In this document: positions 15,833 through 23,236 of the stretch, in pieces
Layout of the letters: every line of letters starts with the position of its first letter
Numbering within the stretch: position 1 is the first letter of the stretch
From: Candidatus Shapirobacteria bacterium
GTDB lineage: Bacteria > Patescibacteria > Microgenomatia > UBA12405
Direction of reading: 5' to 3'
Assembly (NCBI GenBank): GCA_028710865.1
Contig: JAQTUF010000013.1
Coordinates: 1-23,236, forward strand
Length of the DNA: 23,236 nucleotides
The notes under the pieces: model-generated
What the model saw: only the letters and a program-made list of their open reading frames with translations
Told to the model about the DNA's origin: nothing
Database searches by the model: none
Translations under genes and position numbers: made by a program

Positions 15833-17487
15833 AATCTAAAAAAAATATTATTATTCTAATCTGTCTTTTCCTAATTTCTATCTTTACTTTTTATCGCCTC
15901 CTTCGTCCCGGTTATCCATCAATGATGGACGATATGCATGTTTTCCGCCTCGACCAATTCGATAAATGTCTAAAAGATGGCCAAATCCCTTGCCGTTTTA
16001 TCCAAGATGGGGGAATGGGTTATGGTTACCCTCTATTTAATTATTATCCGCCATTGTCATATGGTATTGCCGAAGGTTTTCACCTCACTGGTTTTAGTCT
16101 TATTAATAGTCTAAAAATTACTTTTGCTCTTTGCCATATTATTGGAATTTTTGGTATGTATTTTTTTGCTAGTCTTTTTTGGGGAAAATTAGGTGGTTTT
16201 ATTTCCGCCATCATCTTTCTTTTAGCTCCTTATCAAGCCACTGATAGTTTTGTCCGTGGTGCTATTGCTGAATTACTGGCAATTAATCTTATTCCTTGGG
16301 TATTTTATTTTTTAACCAAATTTATAAATTTTCACAAAAACAAAATTTTTTTAATTTTATCTCTAACAGCTCTTTTATTAAGCCATAATTTAATCAGTCT
16401 TGCTATTGCCCCAGTTTTAATTATTTATTCTCTTCTTCTTTTATTTAAAAACAAAAATTTAAATTTTAAATCAATTTTAAATCTAATTATTCCAGTTTTA
16501 TTTTCCTTAGGTCTTTCTTCGTTTTTTATTCTTCCAGCTATTTTTGAAAAAAATCTAGTTACTGTCGACACTATGACTCAAGGTTATTTTCAATATATTA
16601 TTCATTTTGCTACCTTAAATCAGCTCTTTATTTCTCGATTTTGGGGTTTTGGAGCTTCCTTATGGGGCCCAGTTGATGATATGGCCTTTTCCATTGGTTT
16701 AGTTCAATGGTTATTACCCCTAATTTCTATTCTATTTTTATTATTCAAAAAAACCAAGAAAAGTTTTGCTTTTGCATTTTTATTCTTTCTTATTTTTCTT
16801 TTTTCTGTCTTTTTAACCCATAATCAATCGACCTTTATTTGGAAAATATTTCCTATTATGGCTTTTTATCAATTTCCTTGGCGGTTTTTATCCATTGCTA
16901 TTTTTGCCTCATCTTTTGTTGCTGGTTCTATTATTTTATTAATCAAAAAAAAATTTCAAGTTTTAATCGTTGTTTTTATTTCTTTATTTACTATTCTTTT
17001 AAATTTTTCTTACTTTAAGGAAGATATCTGGTATTCCAATTTAACTGATAATCAAAAACTTTCAACCGAAAATATAATTGCCCAAAGCGGTGCTGGTCTA
17101 AAAGATTATTGGCCGAAATTTGGTCAAAACTTTCCCACTTCCTTTGCTTCAAATCAACCAATTACCTCTCCAGGTGTAATTATTAACGATTACGTCAAAA
17201 AAAGTAACCGAGTTACACTAATCGCTTCCACTGATTCTGATTCCCAAATTACCTTGCCTTTAGTCTATTTCCCAAATTGGGAACTTACTATTGATGGCCA
17301 AAAAACCGATTTTGAAATTGATAAAGATCTAGGTTTAATTAAATTTAATTTACCATCAGGCAGTCATTCTATTGTTTTAAGACTAAACAATACCCCTATT
17401 AGGAATATGGCTAATTTAATCAGTTTAATCAGTCTTATTTTAATTATAATTATTGGTGTTAAACCAAAAATAAAAAATGAAAAATAA
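15829..17487 (+). CDS. 6-pyruvoyl-tetrahydropterin-synthase-related / YfhO-like membrane protein
   Basis: A 552-residue protein that fits the PTPS_related membrane family (PF10131-type; despite the name it is not a pterin enzyme) with a YfhO-like tail. Visible signatures are MMDDMHVFRLDQF (32-44) with an acidic pair, GMGYGYPLFNYYPPLSY (about 62-78), LAPYQATDSFVRGAIAELLA (about 132-151), LSHNLISL, YQFPWRFLS (about 346-354), and near the C terminus LVYFPNWELTIDGQ (about 477-490), the YfhO-type extracytoplasmic beta module. A last helix follows. YfhO proteins are GT-C enzymes that glycosylate teichoic acids in Firmicutes; a similar outer-face transferase role is inferred. It is coupled by a 4-bp overlap upstream and an 11-bp overlap downstream. 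The start region is distinctly richer in G+C than its surroundings. Confidence 0.8.
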   Translation: MKSKKNIIILICLFLISIFTFYRLLRPGYPSMMDDMHVFRLDQFDKCLKDGQIPCRFIQDGGMGYGYPLFNYYPPLSYGIAEGFHLTGFSLINSLKITFALCHIIGIFGMYFFASLFWGKLGGFISAIIFLLAPYQATDSFVRGAIAELLAINLIPWVFYFLTKFINFHKNKIFLILSLTALLLSHNLISLAIAPVLIIYSLLLLFKNKNLNFKSILNLIIPVLFSLGLSSFFILPAIFEKNLVTVDTMTQGYFQYIIHFATLNQLFISRFWGFGASLWGPVDDMAFSIGLVQWLLPLISILFLLFKKTKKSFAFAFLFFLIFLFSVFLTHNQSTFIWKIFPIMAFYQFPWRFLSIAIFASSFVAGSIILLIKKKFQVLIVVFISLFTILLNFSYFKEDIWYSNLTDNQKLSTENIIAQSGAGLKDYWPKFGQNFPTSFASNQPITSPGVIINDYVKKSNRVTLIASTDSDSQITLPLVYFPNWELTIDGQKTDFEIDKDLGLIKFNLPSGSHSIVLRLNNTPIRNMANLISLISLILIIIIGVKPKIKNEK

Positions 17488-19138
17488 AAATTTGCTTTTA
17501 TTTATTTTCATTGCCTTGATTGCTTTTTTTCTCAGATTTTATCAACTCAACAAATTTCCAGTTGCCCTAAATTGGGATGAAGTTAGTCATGGTTATAACG
17601 CTTATAGTCTTTTAAAAACCGGCCAAGATCAATGGTCTGTTTCTTGGCCAATTTTTAATTTTAGAGCCTATGGCGACTATCCAACCACTCTTAATATGTA
17701 TCTTTCTATACCTTTTATCTATTTATTTGGCCTTAATGAGTGGTCAATTCGAATTGTTTCAGCTCTTTGTGGATTTGGATTAGTGATTATTGCCTACTTT
17801 TTTGGTCAAGAAATTTTTAAAAATCAAAAAAAATCACTTCTATTAATGCTATTAGTTGCCTTGTCTCCTTGGACATTCTTTCCCTCCCGTGGTGTTTTTC
17901 AATCTACTGTCGCTCAATTTTTTTTCTCCCTTGGAATTTTATTTTTAATTAAAGCTATTAAAAAAATAAAATTTCTTCCTTTTGGTATTTTCTTTATTTC
18001 CATCTCCACCTATGCTTATCACAATACTAAAATTGTTGTTCCAATTTTACTTTTAACCTACTTTTTAATCTTTTTTAAAGAAATAAAATCAAAATTTATA
18101 AAAAACAAAAAATTTTTTATCACTAGTTTACTAATTTTTTCTGTTTTAATAGTTCCTTTAGTAATTAATTCATTTAATAAAGATGCCCAAGCTCGAAGTC
18201 GTTGGGTATTTGCCATCAACCCCTCAACTATTAATCAAATTGAAGTTAATCGCAACAATTATCAAGGTAGTCAACTAATTGCCAAATTAAAATATAACCG
18301 ACCAATAACATTTTTAACTATCGTTACCAAAAATTATCTTGGGTTTTTAAATCCAAAAATGATTTTTTTTAATAGTACCCAAAATTTTCAATTTAATATT
18401 CCCAATAATGGTGTTCTTTATTCTGTTTGTCTGCCATTTTTCTATATCGGTTTAATAATTCTAATTTTTAAATTTTTTCAAAAAGATAAACTTTCTATAT
18501 TTTTAATTTTTTGGTTTCTGATTGGCTTAATACCAGCAGTTATTACCGTTGGTGATTTTCCTATCATTCGAGCCATGACTATTCTGCCTTTACCTCAAAT
18601 ATTTATTGTCTATGGTCTATTTAAAACTATTTATTTTCTTAAAAAGAAAAAAATAAAATCAATTATTATTTCTCTTTTTTTATTAATTCTGTTTATTCAA
18701 TCATTTTTATATTTAAAAAATTATTTTAATGATTATGCAAAAAATTATTCCAGTTCTTGGCAATATGGTTATAAAGAAGTTGTTGGTTATTTAAAAGAAA
18801 ATTATTCTAATTATGATCAAATTATTTTTACCAAAAAATATGGTGAAGCCCACGAATTTGTTTTATTCTATTGGCCATGGTCTCCAAAATCTTATCAAAA
18901 TGATTCCAACTTAAGTTGGGATTTTCATACCAATTGGTACTGGGTCAATGCTTTTAATAAATTTAAATTTATTAATGATTGGGAAATCAAAGATTTAACC
19001 AAAAATCTACCTAAAGACCAAAAAATACTTTTAATTACCTCTCCCAACAACTACAATCAAGATAATACTAATTTAATAAAAACTATTAATTTTTTAGATC
19101 AAACTCCGGCTTTTCAAATTTTAGAAATTAAACCATGA
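17477..19138 (+). CDS. GT39-like membrane glycosyltransferase, paralogue 2, divergent loop
   Basis: A 553-residue member of the tandem family. ALNWDEVSHGYNAYSLLKTG (30-49; D34, E35) and FRAYGDYPTTLNMYLSIPF (62-80) are clear, as are LSPWTFFPSRGVF (129-141) and FPIIRAMTILP (361-371). The large outer loop differs from its relatives: LNPKMIFFNSTQNF stands where they have FSPxFLxxxGD, so the conserved Gly-Asp and following Arg/His are missing. The soluble tail (about 425-553) retains WQYGYKEVVGYLK and IIFTKKYGEAHEFVLFY, which align with paralogues 3 and 4. The loop change suggests a different acceptor or donor; loss of activity is the alternative. It overlaps both neighbours (11 bp and 4 bp). Confidence 0.76.
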   Translation: MKNKNLLLFIFIALIAFFLRFYQLNKFPVALNWDEVSHGYNAYSLLKTGQDQWSVSWPIFNFRAYGDYPTTLNMYLSIPFIYLFGLNEWSIRIVSALCGFGLVIIAYFFGQEIFKNQKKSLLLMLLVALSPWTFFPSRGVFQSTVAQFFFSLGILFLIKAIKKIKFLPFGIFFISISTYAYHNTKIVVPILLLTYFLIFFKEIKSKFIKNKKFFITSLLIFSVLIVPLVINSFNKDAQARSRWVFAINPSTINQIEVNRNNYQGSQLIAKLKYNRPITFLTIVTKNYLGFLNPKMIFFNSTQNFQFNIPNNGVLYSVCLPFFYIGLIILIFKFFQKDKLSIFLIFWFLIGLIPAVITVGDFPIIRAMTILPLPQIFIVYGLFKTIYFLKKKKIKSIIISLFLLILFIQSFLYLKNYFNDYAKNYSSSWQYGYKEVVGYLKENYSNYDQIIFTKKYGEAHEFVLFYWPWSPKSYQNDSNLSWDFHTNWYWVNAFNKFKFINDWEIKDLTKNLPKDQKILLITSPNNYNQDNTNLIKTINFLDQTPAFQILEIKP

Positions 19139-20769
19139 CTTTAAAAACTAAAACTACTCTATTTTTAGTTGTAATTTTTTTAATCAGTTTTCTAATTAGA
19201 ATTGCTTTTTACAAAACCACTCCATTACTTTGGGATGAGGCTAGTCTTGGTTATAATGCTTATTCCATTATTAATACCGGCAAAGATGAATATGGTCAAA
19301 TATTACCTATTATTTTTAAGTCTTTTGGAGATTATAAGCCAGGGTTTTATGTTTATTTGGCTATCCCTTTTATAAAATTTATTGGATTAAATGAACTTTC
19401 TATTAGACTACCTTCAATTTTAATTGGCTCTCTTATTCCTATATTTTTATTTTTCTTAATTAAAGAAATCAATCCAAAATCTCATAAGATTGCTTTATTA
19501 GCCACCATTATTACTACCTTTAACCCTTACAATATTCATTTTAGTCGGGGAGCTTGGGAGACCAATATTCTCACTTTTGAACTAATTCTAGCTAGTTTTT
19601 TGTTTTTTAAATATATCAATTCCCAAAAATCTAAATTTTTATTTTTATCCAGCTTAATTTTTGGAACTACACTTTTTACCTATCAGGCTGGAAAAATGAT
19701 TAGTTTATTTTTAATTATTATTTTAGTTTTGATAAATTTCAAATCAATTAATTTTAAAAAAATATTTTTAAGTTTTATTATCCCTTTAGGTATTTTTTCT
19801 ATCCCCATTATCTTTGGTTTATTTTTTAACCACAATAGTAATCGCCTTCAAGTTGTTAGCCTCTTTTCTTATCCTCAAACAAATTCTGAAATTCAAACCA
19901 TTATTTCTGAAACCAATCAATTAGACTATCAAATTTTTTACAACCCAATTATCTACTTTAGTAGGAGTTTTATTTCTCGTTATTTCAATCATTTTTCACC
20001 TCAATTTTTAACATTCGTTGGTGATTGGCAAAATGCTAGACAATCTGCTCCTTATATTGGTGTTATTTTGTATCCTAGTTTATTTTTTTTAGTTTTAGGT
20101 GTATTTTTTGCTCTTACCAAATCAAAACTAGAAAAAATAAATTTATTTTTTCTTTGTTGGTTATTAGTGGCACCACTACCAGCTGCCTTTACTCGCGATG
20201 CGGTTCAATCAGTTAGATCTATGTCTTTTTCTATTCCTTTAGTCTATTTCATTTCTCTGGGAATATTTTTTATATTAAATAAATACCAAAGTAAACTACT
20301 TCGCTTGACTATTATTTTTGTCTATTTCATTTCTTTTTGGTACTATAGTGATCTTTATCTTAATCATATGATTATAAAAAATCCTATTGATTTTCTTTAT
20401 GGTTATCGCCAAGCTATGGACTATGTCATCAAAAATAAAGATAAATTTAATAAAATTTATATCACTGACTATTATGGTCAACCTTATATTTTTTATCTTT
20501 TTTATTCTTCATATCCACCTCAAAACTACCAAAAACAAGCCAAACTCGACAATAGTTATTTAGATGTTGGTAATGTTAAATCTATTGATAATATCAATTT
20601 TGAAACTGCTCAATATTCTTTTATCAAAGATCATCCAGGGACTTTGGGAATTTTTTCTCAAGAAGAAATTTATCGACAGGGGATTGACCAACAACCTGAT
20701 TTTAAAAATTTTATTCCTTTAAGTCCTATTGGTAATATTTCCACTTTTTACGCTTATGAAAATCCATAA
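19135..20769 (+). CDS. GT39-like membrane glycosyltransferase, paralogue 3
   Basis: A 544-residue protein with the full set of family landmarks: LLWDEASLGYNAYSIINTG (31-49; D34, E35), FKSFGDYKPGFYVYLAIPF (61-79), NPYNIHFSRGAWETN (130-144), FSPQFLTFVGDWQNARQS (287-304) and FTRDAVQSVRSMSFSIP (352-368, Arg361). About eleven helices reach residue 405. The soluble tail carries YGYRQAMDYVIKN, IYITDYYGQPYIFYLFY and a strand-rich end. Its N-terminal half is very like that of paralogue 4, about two thirds identical by eye around the first outer loop, indicating relatively recent duplication. Start and stop lie in 4-bp and 14-bp overlaps with the neighbouring genes, so it is part of one transcript. The sugar is unknown. 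Confidence 0.78.
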   Translation: MTLKTKTTLFLVVIFLISFLIRIAFYKTTPLLWDEASLGYNAYSIINTGKDEYGQILPIIFKSFGDYKPGFYVYLAIPFIKFIGLNELSIRLPSILIGSLIPIFLFFLIKEINPKSHKIALLATIITTFNPYNIHFSRGAWETNILTFELILASFLFFKYINSQKSKFLFLSSLIFGTTLFTYQAGKMISLFLIIILVLINFKSINFKKIFLSFIIPLGIFSIPIIFGLFFNHNSNRLQVVSLFSYPQTNSEIQTIISETNQLDYQIFYNPIIYFSRSFISRYFNHFSPQFLTFVGDWQNARQSAPYIGVILYPSLFFLVLGVFFALTKSKLEKINLFFLCWLLVAPLPAAFTRDAVQSVRSMSFSIPLVYFISLGIFFILNKYQSKLLRLTIIFVYFISFWYYSDLYLNHMIIKNPIDFLYGYRQAMDYVIKNKDKFNKIYITDYYGQPYIFYLFYSSYPPQNYQKQAKLDNSYLDVGNVKSIDNINFETAQYSFIKDHPGTLGIFSQEEIYRQGIDQQPDFKNFIPLSPIGNISTFYAYENP

Positions 20770-22372
20770 ACTTTTACTCATATCTATTATCTTAATTGCT
20801 TTTACAATCAGATTTATCAATATTGATTCAACTCCAGCTCTTAATCCTGATGAGGCTTCTTTGGGCTATGATGCTTACTCCCTTATTTTAACCAGCAAAG
20901 ATCAACATGGAGTTTCTTGGCCAATCCATTTTAAATCTTTTGGTGATTATAAACCCGGCGGTTACGTTTATCTTGCTATACCTTTTATAAAAATTTTAGG
21001 ATTAACCCCATTAGCTGTCAGATTACCCAATTTAATTCTTTCTCTATTAACTATTTTTTTCTTATATAAATTAATTTTACTTTTATCAAAATCACCCACA
21101 TTAGCCCTTCTTAGCTCTGCTGTTTTAGCCTTATCGCCCTGGCATATTCACTTTAGTCGTGGTGCTTGGGAATCACAAACTGCTCTTTCATTTATTATCA
21201 TTGGCACCTATTTCTTTTTTAAATCAATTCAAAAGAAATTTTTATTAAATTTCTTTCTTTTTGTTTTCTTCTATATAGTTTCTCTTTATTTTTATCATTC
21301 TGCCCGTATTATTGCTCCACTTTTAGCCCTAAGTTTATGTATTTTATATTTTAAATTTTTAATAAAAAAATTACCTCACATCTTATGGCCAATTTTATTT
21401 GGTATTACTTTGGCTATCCCTGTAGCTATCTCTTTTCTTAACAATGGTGGTGCTGCTCGTTTTGGTGGTGTTGGCCTTACTGCCGATTTAGGCCCAATTA
21501 ATCGTGCTCAAGAGCTTATCAATCAACATCCAAATAATCAAATAATTGTTAAAATTATACACAACAAAAGAATACTTTATTTTATTTCTTGGGGTGAAAA
21601 ATATACTTCTCATTTTAATTTAAATTTTTTAACTATTAATGGCGATGAAGTCCCTCGATCAAAAGTTCCTCAAATGGGTCAAATTTATTTACTTGAGCTA
21701 CCATTTTTAATTTTAGGCATCATTTTTCTCATCAAAACTCAACTTTTTTCCAAAAAATCAAAAACTTTTATTTTTTTATTTTTATTCATTGCTCCACTCG
21801 CTTCATCTCTGACTTTTCAAGCTCCATCAGCCCTTCGTGCCTTACCTATGGTAATTCCACTTTCAATTTTAATTTCATTAGGAATTTATTCATTTTTTAT
21901 TTTTATTCATAAAACAAAATTTACAAAACTTATCTTAATAATATTTATACTTTCATATATTTATTCTATTTCTTATTATTTTGATTCTTATTTTTTCCAT
22001 TATGCCAAACGTTATCCTTTTGCTTGGCAATATGGTTTTGACCAACTTGTTCCATATCTAGAATCCCAAAAAAATCAATATCAAAATATTTATATTACTA
22101 ATAAATATGATCAACCATACATTCTATTTTTATTTTATTCCAAATATTCACCTACTAAAATTCAATCCCAAATTCAATTAACTCAACCTGATAATTTTGG
22201 GTTTTCAACTGTCTTAGGCTATGACAACTATCATTTTGGTAAAATTGATTGGGGGAGTATTCCTGTCAATTCATTAGTAATTGCTAGTGATGAAGAAATA
22301 CCCGCCAATCCAACAAAAATTATTGATTTTCCAAATGGAAAACCAGCTTTTAAAATTTATCAAAAAATATGA
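20756..22372 (+). CDS. GT39-like membrane glycosyltransferase, paralogue 4
   Basis: I take the ATG at 20756 (MKIHKLLLIS), giving 538 residues and a 14-bp overlap with the previous gene; a TTG at 20729 would add nine residues and lengthen the overlap without adding conserved sequence. Landmarks are ALNPDEASLGYDAYSLI (28-44; D32, E33), FKSFGDYKPGGYVYLAIPF (59-77), SPWHIHFSRGAWES (127-140), FNLNFLTINGDEVPRS (287-302) and APSALRALPMVIP (356-368, Arg361). The tail contains WQYGFDQLVPYLE, IYITNKYDQPYILFLFY and a terminal PAFKIYQKI strand. Outer-face transfer from a polyprenyl-phosphate sugar is inferred. It ends in a 4-bp ATGA overlap with the GT2 gene that follows. Confidence 0.78.
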   Translation: MKIHKLLLISIILIAFTIRFINIDSTPALNPDEASLGYDAYSLILTSKDQHGVSWPIHFKSFGDYKPGGYVYLAIPFIKILGLTPLAVRLPNLILSLLTIFFLYKLILLLSKSPTLALLSSAVLALSPWHIHFSRGAWESQTALSFIIIGTYFFFKSIQKKFLLNFFLFVFFYIVSLYFYHSARIIAPLLALSLCILYFKFLIKKLPHILWPILFGITLAIPVAISFLNNGGAARFGGVGLTADLGPINRAQELINQHPNNQIIVKIIHNKRILYFISWGEKYTSHFNLNFLTINGDEVPRSKVPQMGQIYLLELPFLILGIIFLIKTQLFSKKSKTFIFLFLFIAPLASSLTFQAPSALRALPMVIPLSILISLGIYSFFIFIHKTKFTKLILIIFILSYIYSISYYFDSYFFHYAKRYPFAWQYGFDQLVPYLESQKNQYQNIYITNKYDQPYILFLFYSKYSPTKIQSQIQLTQPDNFGFSTVLGYDNYHFGKIDWGSIPVNSLVIASDEEIPANPTKIIDFPNGKPAFKIYQKI

Positions 22373-23196
22373 GCCAACAATCAACTCTTTCTGTCACTCT
22401 AGCTGTCTACAATGAATCTAAAAACATTACTCGTTGTCTAGAAGCTATCAAAGACATTGCTGATGAAATTATAGTGGTTGATGGCCAATCTCAAGATGAC
22501 ACAGTTGTTTTAGTCAAAAAATTTAAAAAAGCTCGAGTCATTTCTACTACCAACAAACCCATGTTTCATATCAATAAACAAATGGGAATTTCCGCTTGTA
22601 AAAGTGATTGGATACTTCAACTTGATGCTGATGAAATAGTTACCCCAGAACTAAAAAAAGAAATTCAAAGTTTTCTTAAACAAGATCCAAATAATATTAA
22701 AGAAAATGCTTTCTGGATTCCTCGTAAAAACTACTTTTTAGGTACTTTTCTTAAAAAAGGCGGTCAATACCCAGATCCAACTATTAGATTTTATAAAAAT
22801 GGTAAAGCTCATTTGCCCTGTAAAGATGTCCACGAACAAGCCAAAGTTGATGACAACCTAATTGGCTGGCTTAAAAATGATTTAGAGCATTACGCTGATA
22901 CTTCTTTTTCTCTTTATTTACTTCGAGCTAATCGATATACCACTCTTTTAGCTGATGAACTCAAATCAAAAAATATTCCTGTCAATTTTTCTAGTTTCCT
23001 AAAATTTTATCTTTTTAAGCCAGTTTGGTGGTTTTTAAAAACTTTTTTTCGTCATCGCGGTTATGTTGATGGATTTCCTGGTTTTGTTTTTTCATTTTAT
23101 TCAGCTCTAAGATTTCCTATTGCTTATACAAAATATTATGAACTTGTAAAAACCAATCGAAATATTAATTTATCTCAAGATTGGGACAAAAAATAA
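22369..23196 (+). CDS. Glycosyltransferase family 2, WaaE/KdtX-like
   Basis: A 275-residue GT-A enzyme and the third WaaE-like paralogue. It has LSVTLAVYNESKNITRC (7-23), EIIVVDGQSQDDT with Asp38 intact, and LQLDADEIV (84-92) as metal site. WIPRKNYFLGTFLKKGGQYP, PTIRFYKN and DVHEQAKV give the full WaaE-like signature. The C-terminal hydrophobic stretch GFPGFVFSFYSALRFPIAY probably touches the membrane. It should add one sugar to a cytoplasmic-face acceptor. Its position directly after four outer-face GT39-like genes shows that cytoplasmic and outer-face steps share one transcript. Overlaps are 4 bp upstream and 1 bp (TAATG) downstream. Confidence 0.88.
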   Translation: MSQQSTLSVTLAVYNESKNITRCLEAIKDIADEIIVVDGQSQDDTVVLVKKFKKARVISTTNKPMFHINKQMGISACKSDWILQLDADEIVTPELKKEIQSFLKQDPNNIKENAFWIPRKNYFLGTFLKKGGQYPDPTIRFYKNGKAHLPCKDVHEQAKVDDNLIGWLKNDLEHYADTSFSLYLLRANRYTTLLADELKSKNIPVNFSSFLKFYLFKPVWWFLKTFFRHRGYVDGFPGFVFSFYSALRFPIAYTKYYELVKTNRNINLSQDWDKK

Positions 23197-23236
23197 TGCC
23201 TAAAGTAGCTATAAATATATCACCAATTTTTGACGG
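23196..23236 (+). CDS. Probable glycosyltransferase family 4, N-terminal fragment, 3' truncated by window end
   Basis: An ATG shares its A with the preceding TAA stop and opens a frame that runs off the window: MPKVAINISPIFDG (the last codon lacks its third base). A beta strand ending in NISP or DISP, then a small turn, is the usual beginning of GT4-type GT-B glycosyltransferases. The position at the end of a coupled glycosyltransferase operon agrees. Only fourteen residues are visible, so the family call is tentative, though the presence of a gene start is well supported by the overlap pattern of the locus. Confidence 0.5.
   Translation, partial: MPKVAINISPIFD

Noticed and set aside
15829..17487. 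Pterin biosynthesis enzyme
   Set aside because: The family is named PTPS-related, but the protein is a polytopic membrane protein with no 6-pyruvoyl-tetrahydropterin synthase fold or zinc-binding histidines; the resemblance is in name only.
20296..20481. Minus-strand open frame of 61 codons
   Set aside because: It is antisense to the GT39-like gene at 19135, with no motif, start signal or spacing to support it.
1..23236. CRISPR array, tRNA or rRNA genes, insertion sequences, riboswitches
   Set aside because: No regularly spaced repeats, no transposase motifs and no RNA gene signatures were seen. Intergenic space is at most 29 bp, which leaves no room for structured RNA elements.
1..23236. 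Recoded UGA (glycine) as in SR1/Gracilibacteria
   Set aside because: TGA ends several genes exactly where family lengths are complete and in 4-bp ATGA overlaps, and no in-frame TGA is needed to complete any domain.

Overview
The window is about 23.2 kb of very AT-rich, almost fully coding DNA (roughly 30% G+C or lower by eye). It reads as part of a large surface-glycan locus from a Candidate Phyla Radiation (Patescibacteria) bacterium, most likely a Microgenomates-type lineage. That placement is inferred from the low G+C, genes overlapping by 1-75 bp or separated by at most 29 bp, starts without Shine-Dalgarno sequences, and several large polytopic proteins of kinds I associate with that group. 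Standard genetic code is used, since TGA, TAA and TAG all occur as terminal stops. There are no rRNA or tRNA genes, CRISPR arrays or insertion sequences, and no gene-free stretch over 30 bp.

Layout. (1) 1-9249, plus strand: the 3' end of a Wzx/MATE-type lipid-linked glycan flippase, a large membrane protein of a CPR-typical family, six cytoplasmic glycosyltransferases (two WaaE-like GT2, three WbbL/rhamnosyltransferase-like GT2, one ALG11-like GT4), then a GT39-like membrane protein. (2) 11126-9256, minus strand: a small membrane-anchored four-cysteine protein and an ArnT/PMT-like GT39 enzyme. (3) 11148-12449, plus: a Gpi18/ALG6-like GT-C mannosyltransferase homologue. (4) 14159-12375, minus: a second GT-C protein with a C-terminal extracytoplasmic domain, overlapping gene (3) tail to tail by 75 bp. 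(5) 14189-23236, plus: four GT39-like paralogues with a PTPS-related/YfhO-like membrane protein between the first and second, then a third WaaE-like GT2 and the first codons of a probable GT4 gene that leaves the window.

Working model (inference). The soluble GT2/GT4 enzymes build a glycan on a lipid carrier at the cytoplasmic face and the flippase turns it outward. The nine large polytopic proteins, most of them GT-C-like, then add further sugars from polyprenyl-phosphate donors at the outer face, onto the lipid-linked glycan, a cell-surface polymer or surface proteins. No sugar-nucleotide synthesis gene, recognisable polymerase, ligase or polyprenyl-phosphate-sugar synthase is in view, so those steps must be encoded elsewhere. 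The most unusual features are the number and tandem arrangement of GT-C proteins with a shared C-terminal soluble tail, the Asp-to-Ala change in the nucleotide-binding motif of one GT2, an unrecognised four-cysteine protein, and two very short divergent intergenic regions whose -10-like boxes lie so close to the start codons that leaderless transcription is likely.
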